Below, piece by piece: positions 45,803 to 56,642 of a stretch of 64,000 bases of DNA; position 1 is the first letter of the stretch; the number at the start of each line of letters is the position of its first letter. The notes below the pieces were generated by a model. It was given only the letters and a program-made list of their open reading frames with translations, made no database searches and was not told the origin of the DNA. The position numbers and the translations under genes are program-made. This DNA is from Dermatobacter hominis (GTDB taxonomy: Bacteria > Actinomycetota > Acidimicrobiia > Acidimicrobiales > Microtrichaceae): assembly GCF_020715685.1 (NCBI RefSeq), contig NZ_CP085840.1, positions 4,278,001 through 4,342,000 of the forward strand, in the 5' to 3' direction.

Positions 45803-46393
45803 TCACTCCCGGACCGCCAGCACGAGCCCGGTGGTCCGGACGGCACCGGCGTCGCGCAGGGCCCGGGCCGCGGCGCCGAGGGTGGCGCCGGTGGTGCACA
45901 CGTCGTCGATGACGACGACGTGGCCCCGCACCGGGCCGACCGCCCGGAACGACGGCCCGCGCAGCCGGTGGGCCCGGTCGGCGCCCGTCTGGGGCGGCCC
46001 CGGGAGGCGCCGCAGCGCGCCGACCGCGGGCACACCCGCCCGCCGCGCCACCGCCCGGGCGAGCAGCTCGGCCTGGTCGTAGCCCCGGGCCCGGCGTCGG
46101 GATCGGCTGGTGGGCGCCCACGTCACCGCGTCGACCGGCGTGGGGGAGCGGACCACGAACACCGCCAGCGCCCAGGCGACCACTGCCAGGACGTCCCGGT
46201 GGTTGCGGTACTTCAGCGCCGCGACCAGCTGGGGCACCGGGTCCTCGTACGCCAGCAGGGCCCAGCAGGCGTCCAGCCCGGGCGGCGCCGCCATGGCCGG
46301 CGCCGGCGGCAGGGCCGCCCCGCACGACCCGCACAGGCCCAGTCCGGGGGACCGGCAGAGGGCGCAGCGGGCGGGTGCCAGCAGGTCGAGCAC
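45803..46393 (-). CDS. comF: ComF family phosphoribosyltransferase-like protein
   Basis: A 196-residue protein of the ComF/GntX type. The N-terminal zinc motif ARCALCRSPGLGLCGSCGAAL has two CxxC-type pairs. The C-terminal PRTase loop is VVVIDDVCTTGATLGAAARAL, and RSRRRARGYDQAELLARAVA is a family mark. In other bacteria ComF helps DNA uptake, but the role in actinobacteria is not clear. The GTG start follows TACGGT (46400-46405) by 6 nt, so the mRNA is likely leaderless. It diverges from secA. The ribosome hibernation gene often found between comF and secA is absent. Confidence 0.85.
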   Translation of the reverse strand: MLDLLAPARCALCRSPGLGLCGSCGAALPPAPAMAAPPGLDACWALLAYEDPVPQLVAALKYRNHRDVLAVVAWALAVFVVRSPTPVDAVTWAPTSRSRRRARGYDQAELLARAVARRAGVPAVGALRRLPGPPQTGADRAHRLRGPSFRAVGPVRGHVVVIDDVCTTGATLGAAARALRDAGAVRTTGLVLAVRE

Positions 46394-46399
46394 GGTCCC

Positions 46400-46405
46400 A
46401 CCGTA
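46400..46405 (-). promoter_or_regulatory. -10 box of a leaderless comF promoter
   Basis: TACGGT, then GGGACC, then GTG on the minus strand. On the other side, TAGAGT (46458-46463) precedes secA by 11 nt. Confidence 0.55.
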
Positions 46406-46474
46406 CGGACGACCCCTGACAGCCCCGAGGCGCAGGGGGGAGCGGAGCGGGCGCCGGTAGAGTGATCCCCGCTT

Positions 46475-49192
<2,718 letters not shown>

Positions 49193-49237
49193 GCCGACCG
49201 TCCCAGCAGACCACCGACCCCACCCGACGGAACGACA

Positions 49238-50353
49238 GTGCAGGACTTCTCACCCCGCATCACCGCGCTCCGGTCCCGGCTGGCCGAGGCCGAGGGCTAC
49301 CTCCGCGTCGGCGAGCTGCGGGCCCGCCGCCCTCAGCTCGAGACCGAGCTCGGCCGCCCCGACCTCTGGGACGACCAGGACTCGGCGCAGGCGCTCCAGC
49401 GCGAGTTCGCCGAGCTGAGCGACGACCTCGACCTCTACGAGGGCCTGCGCAGCCGCGTCGACGACGTCGACACGCTCGCCGAGCTGGCCCGCGAGGAGGG
49501 CGACGAGTCGCTCGAGCCCGAGATCGAGGCCGAGCTCGAGTCGCTCGCGGCCGAGTTCGACCGCCTCGAGCTGCGGGCCCTGTTCACCGGTGAGTACGAC
49601 GACCGCGACGCGATCGTCGAGATCAACTCCGGCGCCGGCGGCGTCGACGCCCAGGACTGGGCCGAGATGCTGCTCCGCATGTACGTCCGGTGGGCGGAGC
49701 GCTCGTCGATGGACCTCGAGATCGAGTCGCTGAACGAGGGCACCGAGGCCGGGATCTCCTCGGCGACGTTCCTGCTCAAGGGCCGCAACGCCTACGGGCT
49801 CATGCGCTCCGAGCACGGCGTGCACCGCCTCGTGCGGATCTCGCCGTTCGACAACAACGCCCGGCGCCAGACGAGCTTCGCCTCGGTCAAGGTCACGCCG
49901 TGGATCGACGACGTCGACGACGAGGTCGAGATCGACGACAAGGACCTGCGCATCGACGTGTACCGGTCCTCGGGCGCCGGTGGCCAGCACGTCAACGTGA
50001 CGGACTCGGCCGTGCGCATCACCCACCTGCCCACCGGCATCGTCACCTCGTGCCAGAACGAGCGGTCCCAGCACCAGAACAAGGACCGCGCGATGAAGAT
50101 CCTCAAGGCCAAGCTGCTCGAGCTCGAGCGCCGCAAGCGCGCCGACAAGCTGGCCGAGATCACGGGTGAGGGTGCGGCGGTGGACTTCGGCAGCCAGGAC
50201 CGGAACTACGTCCTGCAGCCCTACCAGCAGGTCAAGGACCTGCGCTCCGGGGTCGAGCTCACGAACCCCGACGCGGTGCTCGACGGCGAGCTGGACGCGC
50301 TCATGGAGGGCTACCTCCAGTGGGTCCGCGCCGGCAGCCCCGCGGTCGGCTGA
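49238..50353 (+). CDS. prfB: Peptide chain release factor 2
   Basis: Recognises UGA and UAA stop codons and releases the finished protein. The codon-recognition tripeptide SPF is at 202-204, which identifies RF2 rather than RF1, and the catalytic GGQ is at 248-250 in SSGAGGQHVN. 371 residues, full length, starting at a GTG. The reading frame is continuous, so the programmed +1 frameshift of enterobacterial prfB is absent. It lies 45 bp after secA, the order usual in actinobacteria. Confidence 0.97.
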   Translation: MQDFSPRITALRSRLAEAEGYLRVGELRARRPQLETELGRPDLWDDQDSAQALQREFAELSDDLDLYEGLRSRVDDVDTLAELAREEGDESLEPEIEAELESLAAEFDRLELRALFTGEYDDRDAIVEINSGAGGVDAQDWAEMLLRMYVRWAERSSMDLEIESLNEGTEAGISSATFLLKGRNAYGLMRSEHGVHRLVRISPFDNNARRQTSFASVKVTPWIDDVDDEVEIDDKDLRIDVYRSSGAGGQHVNVTDSAVRITHLPTGIVTSCQNERSQHQNKDRAMKILKAKLLELERRKRADKLAEITGEGAAVDFGSQDRNYVLQPYQQVKDLRSGVELTNPDAVLDGELDALMEGYLQWVRAGSPAVG

Positions 50354-50426
50354 CCCCTCCGCCACTCGCGGTGCCCGGCCTGAGAGACTGCACCTCGGCG
50401 CGATCCCGGTCGTCGGGCTGCGGAGC

Positions 50427-50432
50427 TATCGT
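50427..50432 (+). promoter_or_regulatory. Possible -10 box for ftsEX
   Basis: TATCGT in the 146-bp gap after prfB. It would leave a leader of about 60 nt ending in GAGAGAGG five nt before the ftsE GTG. Confidence 0.35.
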
Positions 50433-50499
50433 CACCGGTTCGTAACAACGGTCAGTCCTGTTCGCGGGTCCCTCCCCTCCCCCCGCGAGAGAGGTCAGC

Positions 50500-51177
50500 G
50501 TGATCAAGCTCGACAACGTCACCAAGATCTACAAGGGCGAGATGGTCGCCCTTCGTGACGCTTCGGTCGACATCGACAAGGGCGAGTTCGTCTTCCTGGT
50601 GGGCCCCTCGGGCTCCGGCAAGTCCACCTTCCTGCGCCTCCTCAACCGTGAGGAGCGCCCCGAGAAGGGCCGCATCTTCGTGGCCGGCAAGGACATCGCC
50701 GAGCTGCCCGGCTACAAGGTGCCGTACCTGCGCCGGAACATCGGCAGCATCTACCAGGACTTCAAGCTGCTGCCCTCGAAGAGCGTGTACGAGAACGTCG
50801 CCTTCGCCCTCGAGGCCATCGGTCGGCCGAAGTCCGCCATCAAGGACGCGGTGCCGCAGATCCTCGACCTGGTGGGCCTGTCGAAGAAGCAGTCGAACAT
50901 GCCCGACGAGCTCTCGGGCGGCGAGCAGCAGCGCGTGTCGATCGCCCGGGCGTTCGTGAACCGCCCGCTGATCCTCCTGGCCGACGAGCCGACCGGCAAC
51001 CTCGACCCCGCGACGTCCGTCGGCATCATGAAGCTGCTCGACCGGATCAACCGGACCGGCACGACCGTCCTCATGGCCACCCACGACCGGGGCATCGTCG
51101 ACACGATGCGGCGCCGCGTCATCGAGCTCGACCGCGGGCGCGTCGTCCGCGACCAGGCCCGCGGCGTCTACGAGTGA
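50500..51177 (+). CDS. ftsE: Cell division ATP-binding protein FtsE
   Basis: ABC ATPase that works with FtsX to activate peptidoglycan hydrolases at the septum. In its 225 residues: Walker A GPSGSGKS (about 35-42), the Q-loop [19 protein letters not shown], the ABC signature [14 protein letters not shown], Walker [13 protein letters not shown] and the switch histidine in MATHDRG. FtsE proteins keep this Q-loop phrase closely. GTG start with GAGAGAGG upstream. It lies 6 bp before ftsX in one operon. Confidence 0.97.
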   Translation: MIKLDNVTKIYKGEMVALRDASVDIDKGEFVFLVGPSGSGKSTFLRLLNREERPEKGRIFVAGKDIAELPGYKVPYLRRNIGSIYQDFKLLPSKSVYENVAFALEAIGRPKSAIKDAVPQILDLVGLSKKQSNMPDELSGGEQQRVSIARAFVNRPLILLADEPTGNLDPATSVGIMKLLDRINRTGTTVLMATHDRGIVDTMRRRVIELDRGRVVRDQARGVYE

Positions 51178-51183
51178 GGGCAC

Positions 51184-52080
51184 GTGGCCGTTCGAGTTGA
51201 CTACGTCCTCAAGGAGACGGGGACCAACCTCGTCCGCAACCTCACCCTGACGTTCGCGGCGGTGCTCACCGTGGCGGTGTCGCTGGCGATGGTGGCGGCC
51301 AGCTACCTCATCGGTGCCGGCATCAACAACAGCTTCCTCGGGCTCCGCTCCGACGTGGACCTGTTCGTGTACATGAACCCGGCGGCCACCGCCGAGCAGA
51401 TCCAGGCGATGGACAAGACGCTCGACTCGAGCCCGCAGGTCGAGGAGTTCGACTTCTTCGACAGCACCCGCAGCTTCGACGAGTTCAAGCGGCTCTTCCG
51501 CGACCAGCCCGACCTGATCAACACGATCAAGCCCGAGGACCTGCCGCAGAGCTTCCGCATCAAGCCGAAGTCGACCGACGCCGAGGTCGTCTCGTCGCTC
51601 GGCGACACGCTGCAGGCCAAGGAGGGCGTGCTGCGCGTCGAGTACGCCGCCGAGTACGCCAAGCGCATGCAGACCTCGGTGACGACGCTGAACACCTGGG
51701 TGCGGATCGTCGCGGCCGTGCTGATCGCGGCGTCGGTGCTGCTGATCTTCAACACCATCCGGACCGCCGTGTTCGCGCGCCGCCGCGAGATCGAGGTCAT
51801 GCGGCTGGTCGGGGCCAGCAACTGGTTCATCCGATTGCCGTTCATCGTGGAGGGCCTCGTGCACGGCCTGTTCGGCGCGCTCCTCGCGTCGATCGGCGCG
51901 TGGGGCTTCGACCAGCTCTGGAAGCGGAACTTCGTGGACCAGGTCGGCTTCGAGCTGCTCAACCAGATCCGCTGGGACCAGAGCGAGCTCCTCTGGTCGA
52001 TCGGGATCATCTTCGTGATCGGCGCCCTGACCGGTGCCGTCGGCTCCGGCATCGCGGTGAGCCGCTTCCTGAAGGTCTGA
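51184..52080 (+). CDS. ftsX: Cell division permease FtsX
   Basis: Membrane partner of FtsE. The 298-residue protein has one membrane segment near the N-terminus (about 21-44, LTLTFAAVLTVAVSLAMVAAS), an outside domain (about 50-160, with LFVYMNPAATAEQIQAM), and three more segments in the C-terminal half. RRREIEVMRLVGASNWFIRLPFIVEG is the cytoplasmic coupling loop typical of FtsX and MacB-type permeases. The outside domain would touch a hydrolase. smpB, often next in actinobacteria, is replaced here by a crotonase gene. Confidence 0.96.
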   Translation: MAVRVDYVLKETGTNLVRNLTLTFAAVLTVAVSLAMVAASYLIGAGINNSFLGLRSDVDLFVYMNPAATAEQIQAMDKTLDSSPQVEEFDFFDSTRSFDEFKRLFRDQPDLINTIKPEDLPQSFRIKPKSTDAEVVSSLGDTLQAKEGVLRVEYAAEYAKRMQTSVTTLNTWVRIVAAVLIAASVLLIFNTIRTAVFARRREIEVMRLVGASNWFIRLPFIVEGLVHGLFGALLASIGAWGFDQLWKRNFVDQVGFELLNQIRWDQSELLWSIGIIFVIGALTGAVGSGIAVSRFLKV

Positions 52081-52116
52081 CGGCCCGCCGGGCCGACCGA
52101 ACCGGGGGTTCCAAGG

Positions 52117-53088
52117 GTGGGGGACGACGACTACCGCACGATCCGCTACGAGGTCGGCGAGGGCATCGCCACGCTGACGCTCGACCGGCCGGACCACATG
52201 AACGCCTTCACGGTGCGGATGTGCCTGGAGATGATCGACGCACTCGACCGGATCGACGCCGACCCGTCGGTCCGGGCGGTGATCGTGACCGGTTCCGGCC
52301 GGGCGTTCTGCGCCGGTGCCGACCTGGCCGGCGGTGCCGAAGCCTTCGACCCCGCCGGCTCGGCCGCGTCCGGGGCGGCGCAGGAGCTGCGGGCCGACCG
52401 TCAGGCCGGCGACGGCGCCACCGACGCCGACGGGGTGGCGGCGCTGTCGCCGGGGGAGCGGGCCGTGCGGCGCCCGATCGATCCCCGGCGCGACTTCGGC
52501 GGTCTGCTCACGCTGCGGATCTTCGAGGTCACCAAGCCGGTGATCGCCGCGATCAACGGTCCTGCCGTCGGCATCGGGGCGACGATGACGCTGCCGATGG
52601 ACCTCCGGCTCGCGTCCGGCGGCGCCAAGTTCGGGTTCGTGTTCGCAGCCCGGGGCATCGTGCCCGAGGCGTGCTCGAGCTGGTTCCTCCCGCGCCTCGT
52701 CGGCATCCAGCAGGCACTCGAGTGGTGCTACACGGCGAGGGTCTTCCCGGCCGCCGAGGCGCACGAGGCCGGCCTGGTCCGGTCGCTGCACGAGCCCGAC
52801 GAGCTGCTGCCCGCCGCGCAGGAGCTGGCCCAGCAGATCGCCTCGGCCTCGGCGCCGGTGTCGGTCGCGCTGACGCGTCAGCTGATGTGGAAGGGCCTCG
52901 TGGCCGACCACCCGATGGAGGCCCACCGCCGCGACTCGCCGGGCGTGACCTCGACCGGCGCGGGCGCCGATGCCCGCGAGGGCATCACCGCCTTCTTCGA
53001 GAAGCGGCCGCCCCGGTGGCGCCAGGAGGTCCCGGGCGACCTCCCCGACTGGTTCCCCTGGTGGGACCAGCCGTCCTTCGACGCCTGA
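52117..53088 (+). CDS. Crotonase-superfamily protein (enoyl-CoA hydratase/isomerase-like)
   Basis: A 323-residue acyl-CoA enzyme. TLTLDRPDHMNAFT, VTGSGRAFCAGADL and INGPAVGIGATMTLPMDLRLAS are crotonase motifs, and the GIGA turn forms the oxyanion hole. Both glutamates of enoyl-CoA hydratase seem replaced: threonine stands where Glu144 would be (GIGAT) and phenylalanine where Glu164 would be (FGFVF). The segment RGIVPEACSSWFLPRLVG keeps a glutamate as in isomerase-like members. A 50-residue Ala/Asp-rich insert after the second motif makes it longer than usual. An isomerase or another crotonase reaction is more likely than hydration. Confidence 0.87.
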   Translation: MGDDDYRTIRYEVGEGIATLTLDRPDHMNAFTVRMCLEMIDALDRIDADPSVRAVIVTGSGRAFCAGADLAGGAEAFDPAGSAASGAAQELRADRQAGDGATDADGVAALSPGERAVRRPIDPRRDFGGLLTLRIFEVTKPVIAAINGPAVGIGATMTLPMDLRLASGGAKFGFVFAARGIVPEACSSWFLPRLVGIQQALEWCYTARVFPAAEAHEAGLVRSLHEPDELLPAAQELAQQIASASAPVSVALTRQLMWKGLVADHPMEAHRRDSPGVTSTGAGADAREGITAFFEKRPPRWRQEVPGDLPDWFPWWDQPSFDA

Positions 53089-53195
53089 GCGTCCCCGTCA
53101 TCGCACTTCGGCTCGGGTCGTCGCGCGCCGGTGCGCGGGGCGATTCGACCGGACACCGCTGGGAACGGACGAGGGGTGACCCTCGTCACGCTACC

Positions 53196-53230
53196 TTGAC
53201 AACCGGTCTGCGTACGGTCACGATATATCG
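53196..53230 (+). promoter_or_regulatory. padR promoter with palindromic operator
   Basis: TTGACA (53196-53201), 17 bp, then CACGAT (53219-53224): a near-consensus housekeeping promoter. The perfect palindrome CGATATATCG (53221-53230) overlaps the -10 and is the right kind of site for autorepression by the PadR protein. Confidence 0.6.
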
Positions 53231-53322
53231 CAACGGGTCGGGAGCGATCGAGATGGATCGGCCTCGACCGCGACGGAAGGAGCTCACCACGAGCCCACCG
53301 AACGACAGGAAGGGGCCGCACG

Positions 53323-53997
53323 ATGCGACCGGACGACATGCGAACGAACGACATGCGGGAGAGCGGCATGCGGAACGATGACAGGGGCGCCGAGCCGGAC
53401 GGCTTCGTGTCCGATGGATGGCGAGGCGGCTTCGACCCCTCCGGACGGCGGGGGCGCTTCGGGCGTGGCCCGGCCCGGGGGATGGGTCGCAGCCGGGGCG
53501 GGTTCGGGCACGGGTTCGGTCCCGGCTTCGGGCCGGGCTTCGGCCGGGGCGGCCGACGCGCCAACCGGGGCGACGTCCGCGCCGCCGTGTTGGCGCTGCT
53601 CAAGGAGCAGCCGATGCACGGCTACCAGATCATCAGCGAGCTCGACGAGCGCACCGCCGGTGCGTGGAAGCCGAGCCCGGGATCGGTGTACCCGACGCTG
53701 CAGCTGCTCGAGGACGAGGGCCTGGTCCGGTCCGAGGCGGAGGGCGGCAAGAACGTCTTCCACCTGACCGACGCCGGGCGCGAGGCCGCCGAGGCGGGTG
53801 AGGACGCTCCGTGGGAGGCGGTGGCCGGCGACTCGGCCGCCATGGACCTCCGGCGCCTCATCGGCCAGCTGGCGATGGCCTTCGGGCAGGTCGTCGAGAC
53901 GGGGACGCCGGACCAGGTCCAGCGGGCCCGCGACGTCCTCAACGACGCCCGCAAGGCGCTCTACGCCATCCTCGCCGAGGACGTCGAGACGTCCTGA
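53323..53997 (+). CDS. PadR-family transcriptional regulator
   Basis: A 224-residue regulator. The N-terminal 80 residues are low-complexity: four repeats of MRxxD/G (MRPDD, MRTND, MRESG, MRNDD) and a Gly/Arg/Phe-rich stretch (GFGHGFGPGFGPGFGRGG). The PadR winged helix begins near 83 with DVRAAVLALLKEQPMHGYQIISEL and continues with KPSPGSVYPTLQLLEDEGLVRS. A helical dimerisation tail follows. AGGAAGGGG lies 7 nt before the ATG. The effector and targets are unknown; an own-promoter palindrome suggests autoregulation. Its 3' end is duplicated four times over. Confidence 0.9.
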   Translation: MRPDDMRTNDMRESGMRNDDRGAEPDGFVSDGWRGGFDPSGRRGRFGRGPARGMGRSRGGFGHGFGPGFGPGFGRGGRRANRGDVRAAVLALLKEQPMHGYQIISELDERTAGAWKPSPGSVYPTLQLLEDEGLVRSEAEGGKNVFHLTDAGREAAEAGEDAPWEAVAGDSAAMDLRRLIGQLAMAFGQVVETGTPDQVQRARDVLNDARKALYAILAEDVETS

Positions 53998-54074
53998 GCG
54001 GGACGGACGTCGAGACGTCCTGAGGGGACGGACGTCGAGACGTCCTGAGGGGACGGACGTCGAGACGTCCTGAG
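53979..54074. repeat. Tandem repeat made of the padR 3' end
   Basis: Four identical copies of GGACGTCGAGACGTCCTGAG start at 53979, 54005, 54030 and 54055 (period 25-26 bp). The first copy is the end of padR and includes its TGA. Each copy holds the palindrome GGACGTC-ga-GACGTCC, so four hairpins could form in the mRNA. Confidence 0.9.
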
Positions 54075-54095
54075 CAGCCGGCTCGCCCCCGGCGC

Positions 54096-54129
54096 GACGA
54101 GGCCCCACCCGTGCGGGTGGGGCCTCGTC
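54096..54129. terminator. Bidirectional terminator between padR and tetR
   Basis: GACGAGGCCCCACCC pairs perfectly with GGGTGGGGCCTCGTC (15 bp) across the loop gtgc. It sits between two convergent genes. Confidence 0.85.
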
Positions 54130-54153
54130 CGCGCTCGGGGAGGCGAGCGCGCG

Positions 54154-54780
54154 TCAGCTGCCGGCGCCGCCGAGCACCAGGTCGACGAGCTCCTCGGCGC
54201 GACGGTCGCCGATCGTGCCGTTGCGCATGAGCAGGCGGTAGATGACGGCGCCGACGAGCATGTCGGCGAGCAGCTCGGGTTCGACGTCGGCGCGGATCTC
54301 GCCCCGTTCGACGCCCCGGCGGATCACCTGGACGGTGGGGGAGCGCCGGGCGGAGGTGAAGCGCTCCAGCGCCTCCCGGACCTCGGGGTTCTCCCGGGCG
54401 GCGCTGAGCATCGCCGGGAGCATGGCCCCGCTGTCGGAGTCGAGCAGCACGGACTTCAGCCGCAGCACGAGCTGGATGAGGTCGGTGCGGACCGACCCGG
54501 TGTCGGGCGGCTCGGGCTTCTGGGCGGAGGCGGCGTGGAACGCCGCCTCCATGAGGTCCACGCGGTTGGCGTATCGCCGGTAGACGCTGGCTCGCGACAC
54601 GCCGGCCCGGAGGGCGACCGCCTCGACCGACATCGCCTCGACGCCGCCGTCGCTCAGCAGCTCCACCGCGGCCGAGAGGATGGCCTGGTCGACCTGGGGG
54701 TCCCGGGGTCGTCCCGGCCCCGCCGGTCGGGTCGGGCCGTCGGTGGCGGCCGTCGCCCGTCCGGTCGAGGTGGGGCTCAC
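54154..54780 (-). CDS. TetR-family transcriptional regulator
   Basis: A 208-residue repressor. The N-terminal HTH spans about 28-75 (ILSAAVELLSDGGVEAMSVEAVALRAGVSRASVYRRYANRVDLMEAAF). The C-terminal ligand domain is helical, with TetR_C-type ENPEVREALERF and a final ADMLVGAVIYRLLMRNG segment seen in drug-pump regulators. The GTG start overlaps the pump gene's stop (GTGA), so the two genes form one operon and the regulator probably controls the pump. Confidence 0.93.
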   Translation of the reverse strand: MSPTSTGRATAATDGPTRPAGPGRPRDPQVDQAILSAAVELLSDGGVEAMSVEAVALRAGVSRASVYRRYANRVDLMEAAFHAASAQKPEPPDTGSVRTDLIQLVLRLKSVLLDSDSGAMLPAMLSAARENPEVREALERFTSARRSPTVQVIRRGVERGEIRADVEPELLADMLVGAVIYRLLMRNGTIGDRRAEELVDLVLGGAGS

Positions 54781-56372
54781 GGCTGCGGCACCGCCTCGAC
54801 GGTGTCGCCGTGGGCGGCGGCATCGGCCATCTCGGCGGTGAACTCCTGCTCCTGCAGCGCCTCGTCGGTCGGGCGGGCATGGGCGGGGAGGAAGACGAAC
54901 GCCACGATCACACCGACGATGGCTGCTGCGGCGGCCACGATGGCACCGCCGTGCATGGCGTCCACGAAGGCGTTGCGGGCGACGTCGGCGATCTGGGACC
55001 CGGCGTCACCGGCGCGCTCGGCGACGGCCAGCGCACCGCCGACACCGCTCCTGGCGGTCTCGAGGGCCTGGTCGGGGACCTTGCCGGACAGCGCGTCCAC
55101 GATCTTCGAGCCGTACACCGACGACAGGACGCTGCCGATGATGGCGACGCCGAGGGCGCCGCCGACCTGGCGGGTCGTGTCGTTCATCGCCGAGCCGACA
55201 CCGGCCTTGGCCAGCGGCAGCGACCCCATGATCGACTCGGTGGCGGGGGCCATGGTGAGGCCCATGCCGACGGCCAGCAGCATCATGCGCCACATGACCT
55301 GGACGTAGGAGCTGTCGGCGGTGAGCTGCAGCTGCAGGACCAGTGCCAGCGACACGAGCGAGAGCCCGGTGCCGACCACGATCTTGGTGCCGACCTTCTC
55401 GACGATCCGGCTCGAGGTCGGTGCGACGACCATCAGCGTCAGGGCGAGGGGCAGCATGCGGACGCCGGTCTCGGCCGCCGAGTACCCGAGCACGAACTGG
55501 AAGTACTGCGTCTGCAGGAACGAGTAGCCGAACATCGCGAAGAACACGAGCGTGATCGCCATGCTGGCTGCGGTGAACCGGGGGTTCTTGAAGAACGACA
55601 CGTCGAGCATCGGCTCCTCGGTGTGCAGCTCGTGCACGACGAAGAGGCCGAGCAGCACGACGGCAGCGGCGAAGAACCCGAGGATCAGGCCATCGGTCCA
55701 GCCCCGGCTCGGGGCCTCGATCAGGCCGTAGACGAGCGTCGTCAGGCCGGCGATCGACAGGACGGCGCCCAGCGGGTCGAGCTTCGGGGCGGACGGGTCC
55801 TTCGAGCGGGGCAGCAGGAAGCCGCCGGCGACGATGGCGACCGCGGCGATCGGCAGGTTGACGGTGAACACCTCGTGCCAGCCGAAGTGCTCGACCAGGT
55901 AGCCGCCGAGCAGCGGGCCGAGGGCGACGCCGAGGCCCGAGACGCCGGCCCAGACGCCGATGGCGCGACCGCGCTCCTCGGCCGGGAAGACGTTGGTGAG
56001 GATCGACAGCGTGGCGGGCATGATGAACGCGCCGCCGATGCCCATCAGGGCCCGGGTGGCGATCAGCTGGTTCGGGTCGGTGGCGAGCGCCGACAGGGCG
56101 GAGCCGGCGGCGAAGATCGCCAGGCCGAGCTGCAGGGCGCCCTTGCGGCCGAACCGGTCGCCGAGGCTCCCGGCGGTGAGCAGCAGGCCGGCGAACACCA
56201 GCGTGTAGCTGTCGACGATCCACTGCAGCTGGCTGTTCGACGCGTCGAGGTCCCGCACGAGGGTCGGGAGGGCCACGTTGAGGATGGTGTTGTCGAGGGT
56301 GATGACCACCAACGACAGGCAGAGGACGCCGAGGATCCACCAGCGGCGTCGGTACACGAGCTCTTCTGACAT
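54777..56372 (-). CDS. MFS drug efflux transporter, DHA2 (14-segment) type
   Basis: A 531-residue proton-coupled efflux pump. It starts RRWWILGVLCLSLVVITLDNTILNVALPTL, the DHA2 motif 1 region, and continues with LGDRFGRKGAL (loop 2-3 signature) and about 14 hydrophobic segments. VWAGVSGLGVALGPLLGGYLVEHFGWHEVFTVN is motif C of drug antiporters. The substrate is unknown. It is first in an operon with the TetR gene. A possible TetR operator lies about 92 bp upstream. AGGGAA is just before the ATG. Confidence 0.94.
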   Translation of the reverse strand: MSEELVYRRRWWILGVLCLSLVVITLDNTILNVALPTLVRDLDASNSQLQWIVDSYTLVFAGLLLTAGSLGDRFGRKGALQLGLAIFAAGSALSALATDPNQLIATRALMGIGGAFIMPATLSILTNVFPAEERGRAIGVWAGVSGLGVALGPLLGGYLVEHFGWHEVFTVNLPIAAVAIVAGGFLLPRSKDPSAPKLDPLGAVLSIAGLTTLVYGLIEAPSRGWTDGLILGFFAAAVVLLGLFVVHELHTEEPMLDVSFFKNPRFTAASMAITLVFFAMFGYSFLQTQYFQFVLGYSAAETGVRMLPLALTLMVVAPTSSRIVEKVGTKIVVGTGLSLVSLALVLQLQLTADSSYVQVMWRMMLLAVGMGLTMAPATESIMGSLPLAKAGVGSAMNDTTRQVGGALGVAIIGSVLSSVYGSKIVDALSGKVPDQALETARSGVGGALAVAERAGDAGSQIADVARNAFVDAMHGGAIVAAAAAIVGVIVAFVFLPAHARPTDEALQEQEFTAEMADAAAHGDTVEAVPQP

Positions 56373-56463
56373 CTGTTCCCTGCTTCTCCTACGACCGGTG
56401 GGGGTGCCGGTCCACTGACGCCGCCGGAGGTGTCCGGTGGATAACGAGTCACAACTGTCCCGT

Positions 56464-56481
56464 ATTGGAACATATTCCGAT
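56464..56481 (-). promoter_or_regulatory. Possible TetR operator and -10 of the MFS-tetR operon
   Basis: ATTGGAACATATTCCGAT is an imperfect palindrome (7 of 9 pairs match) in an unusually AT-rich patch. On the minus strand it contains TATGTT, a fair -10. Confidence 0.45.
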
Positions 56482-56642
56482 GCACGGGTGTCTCGTAAAC
56501 CGGTGTGACGCTTCTCACGTGCGGGCCGGCGCGGGAACGCCCCACGCCCGCGGCAGCCGATGACGGCGCCTGCGGCGTCGACGAGCTCGTCCCCGCATCG
56601 GCGAGGGAGCTGGATCCACGCTGCACCGGGCAGGATGGGACC

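Noticed and set aside
49200-49320. Programmed frameshift in prfB
   Set aside because: The reading frame is continuous from the GTG and no in-frame early TGA is needed, as expected for actinobacteria.
53998-54074. Read-through extension of PadR through the repeats
   Set aside because: The 25-26 bp period is not a multiple of three and each unit brings a stop, so no longer protein can be made.
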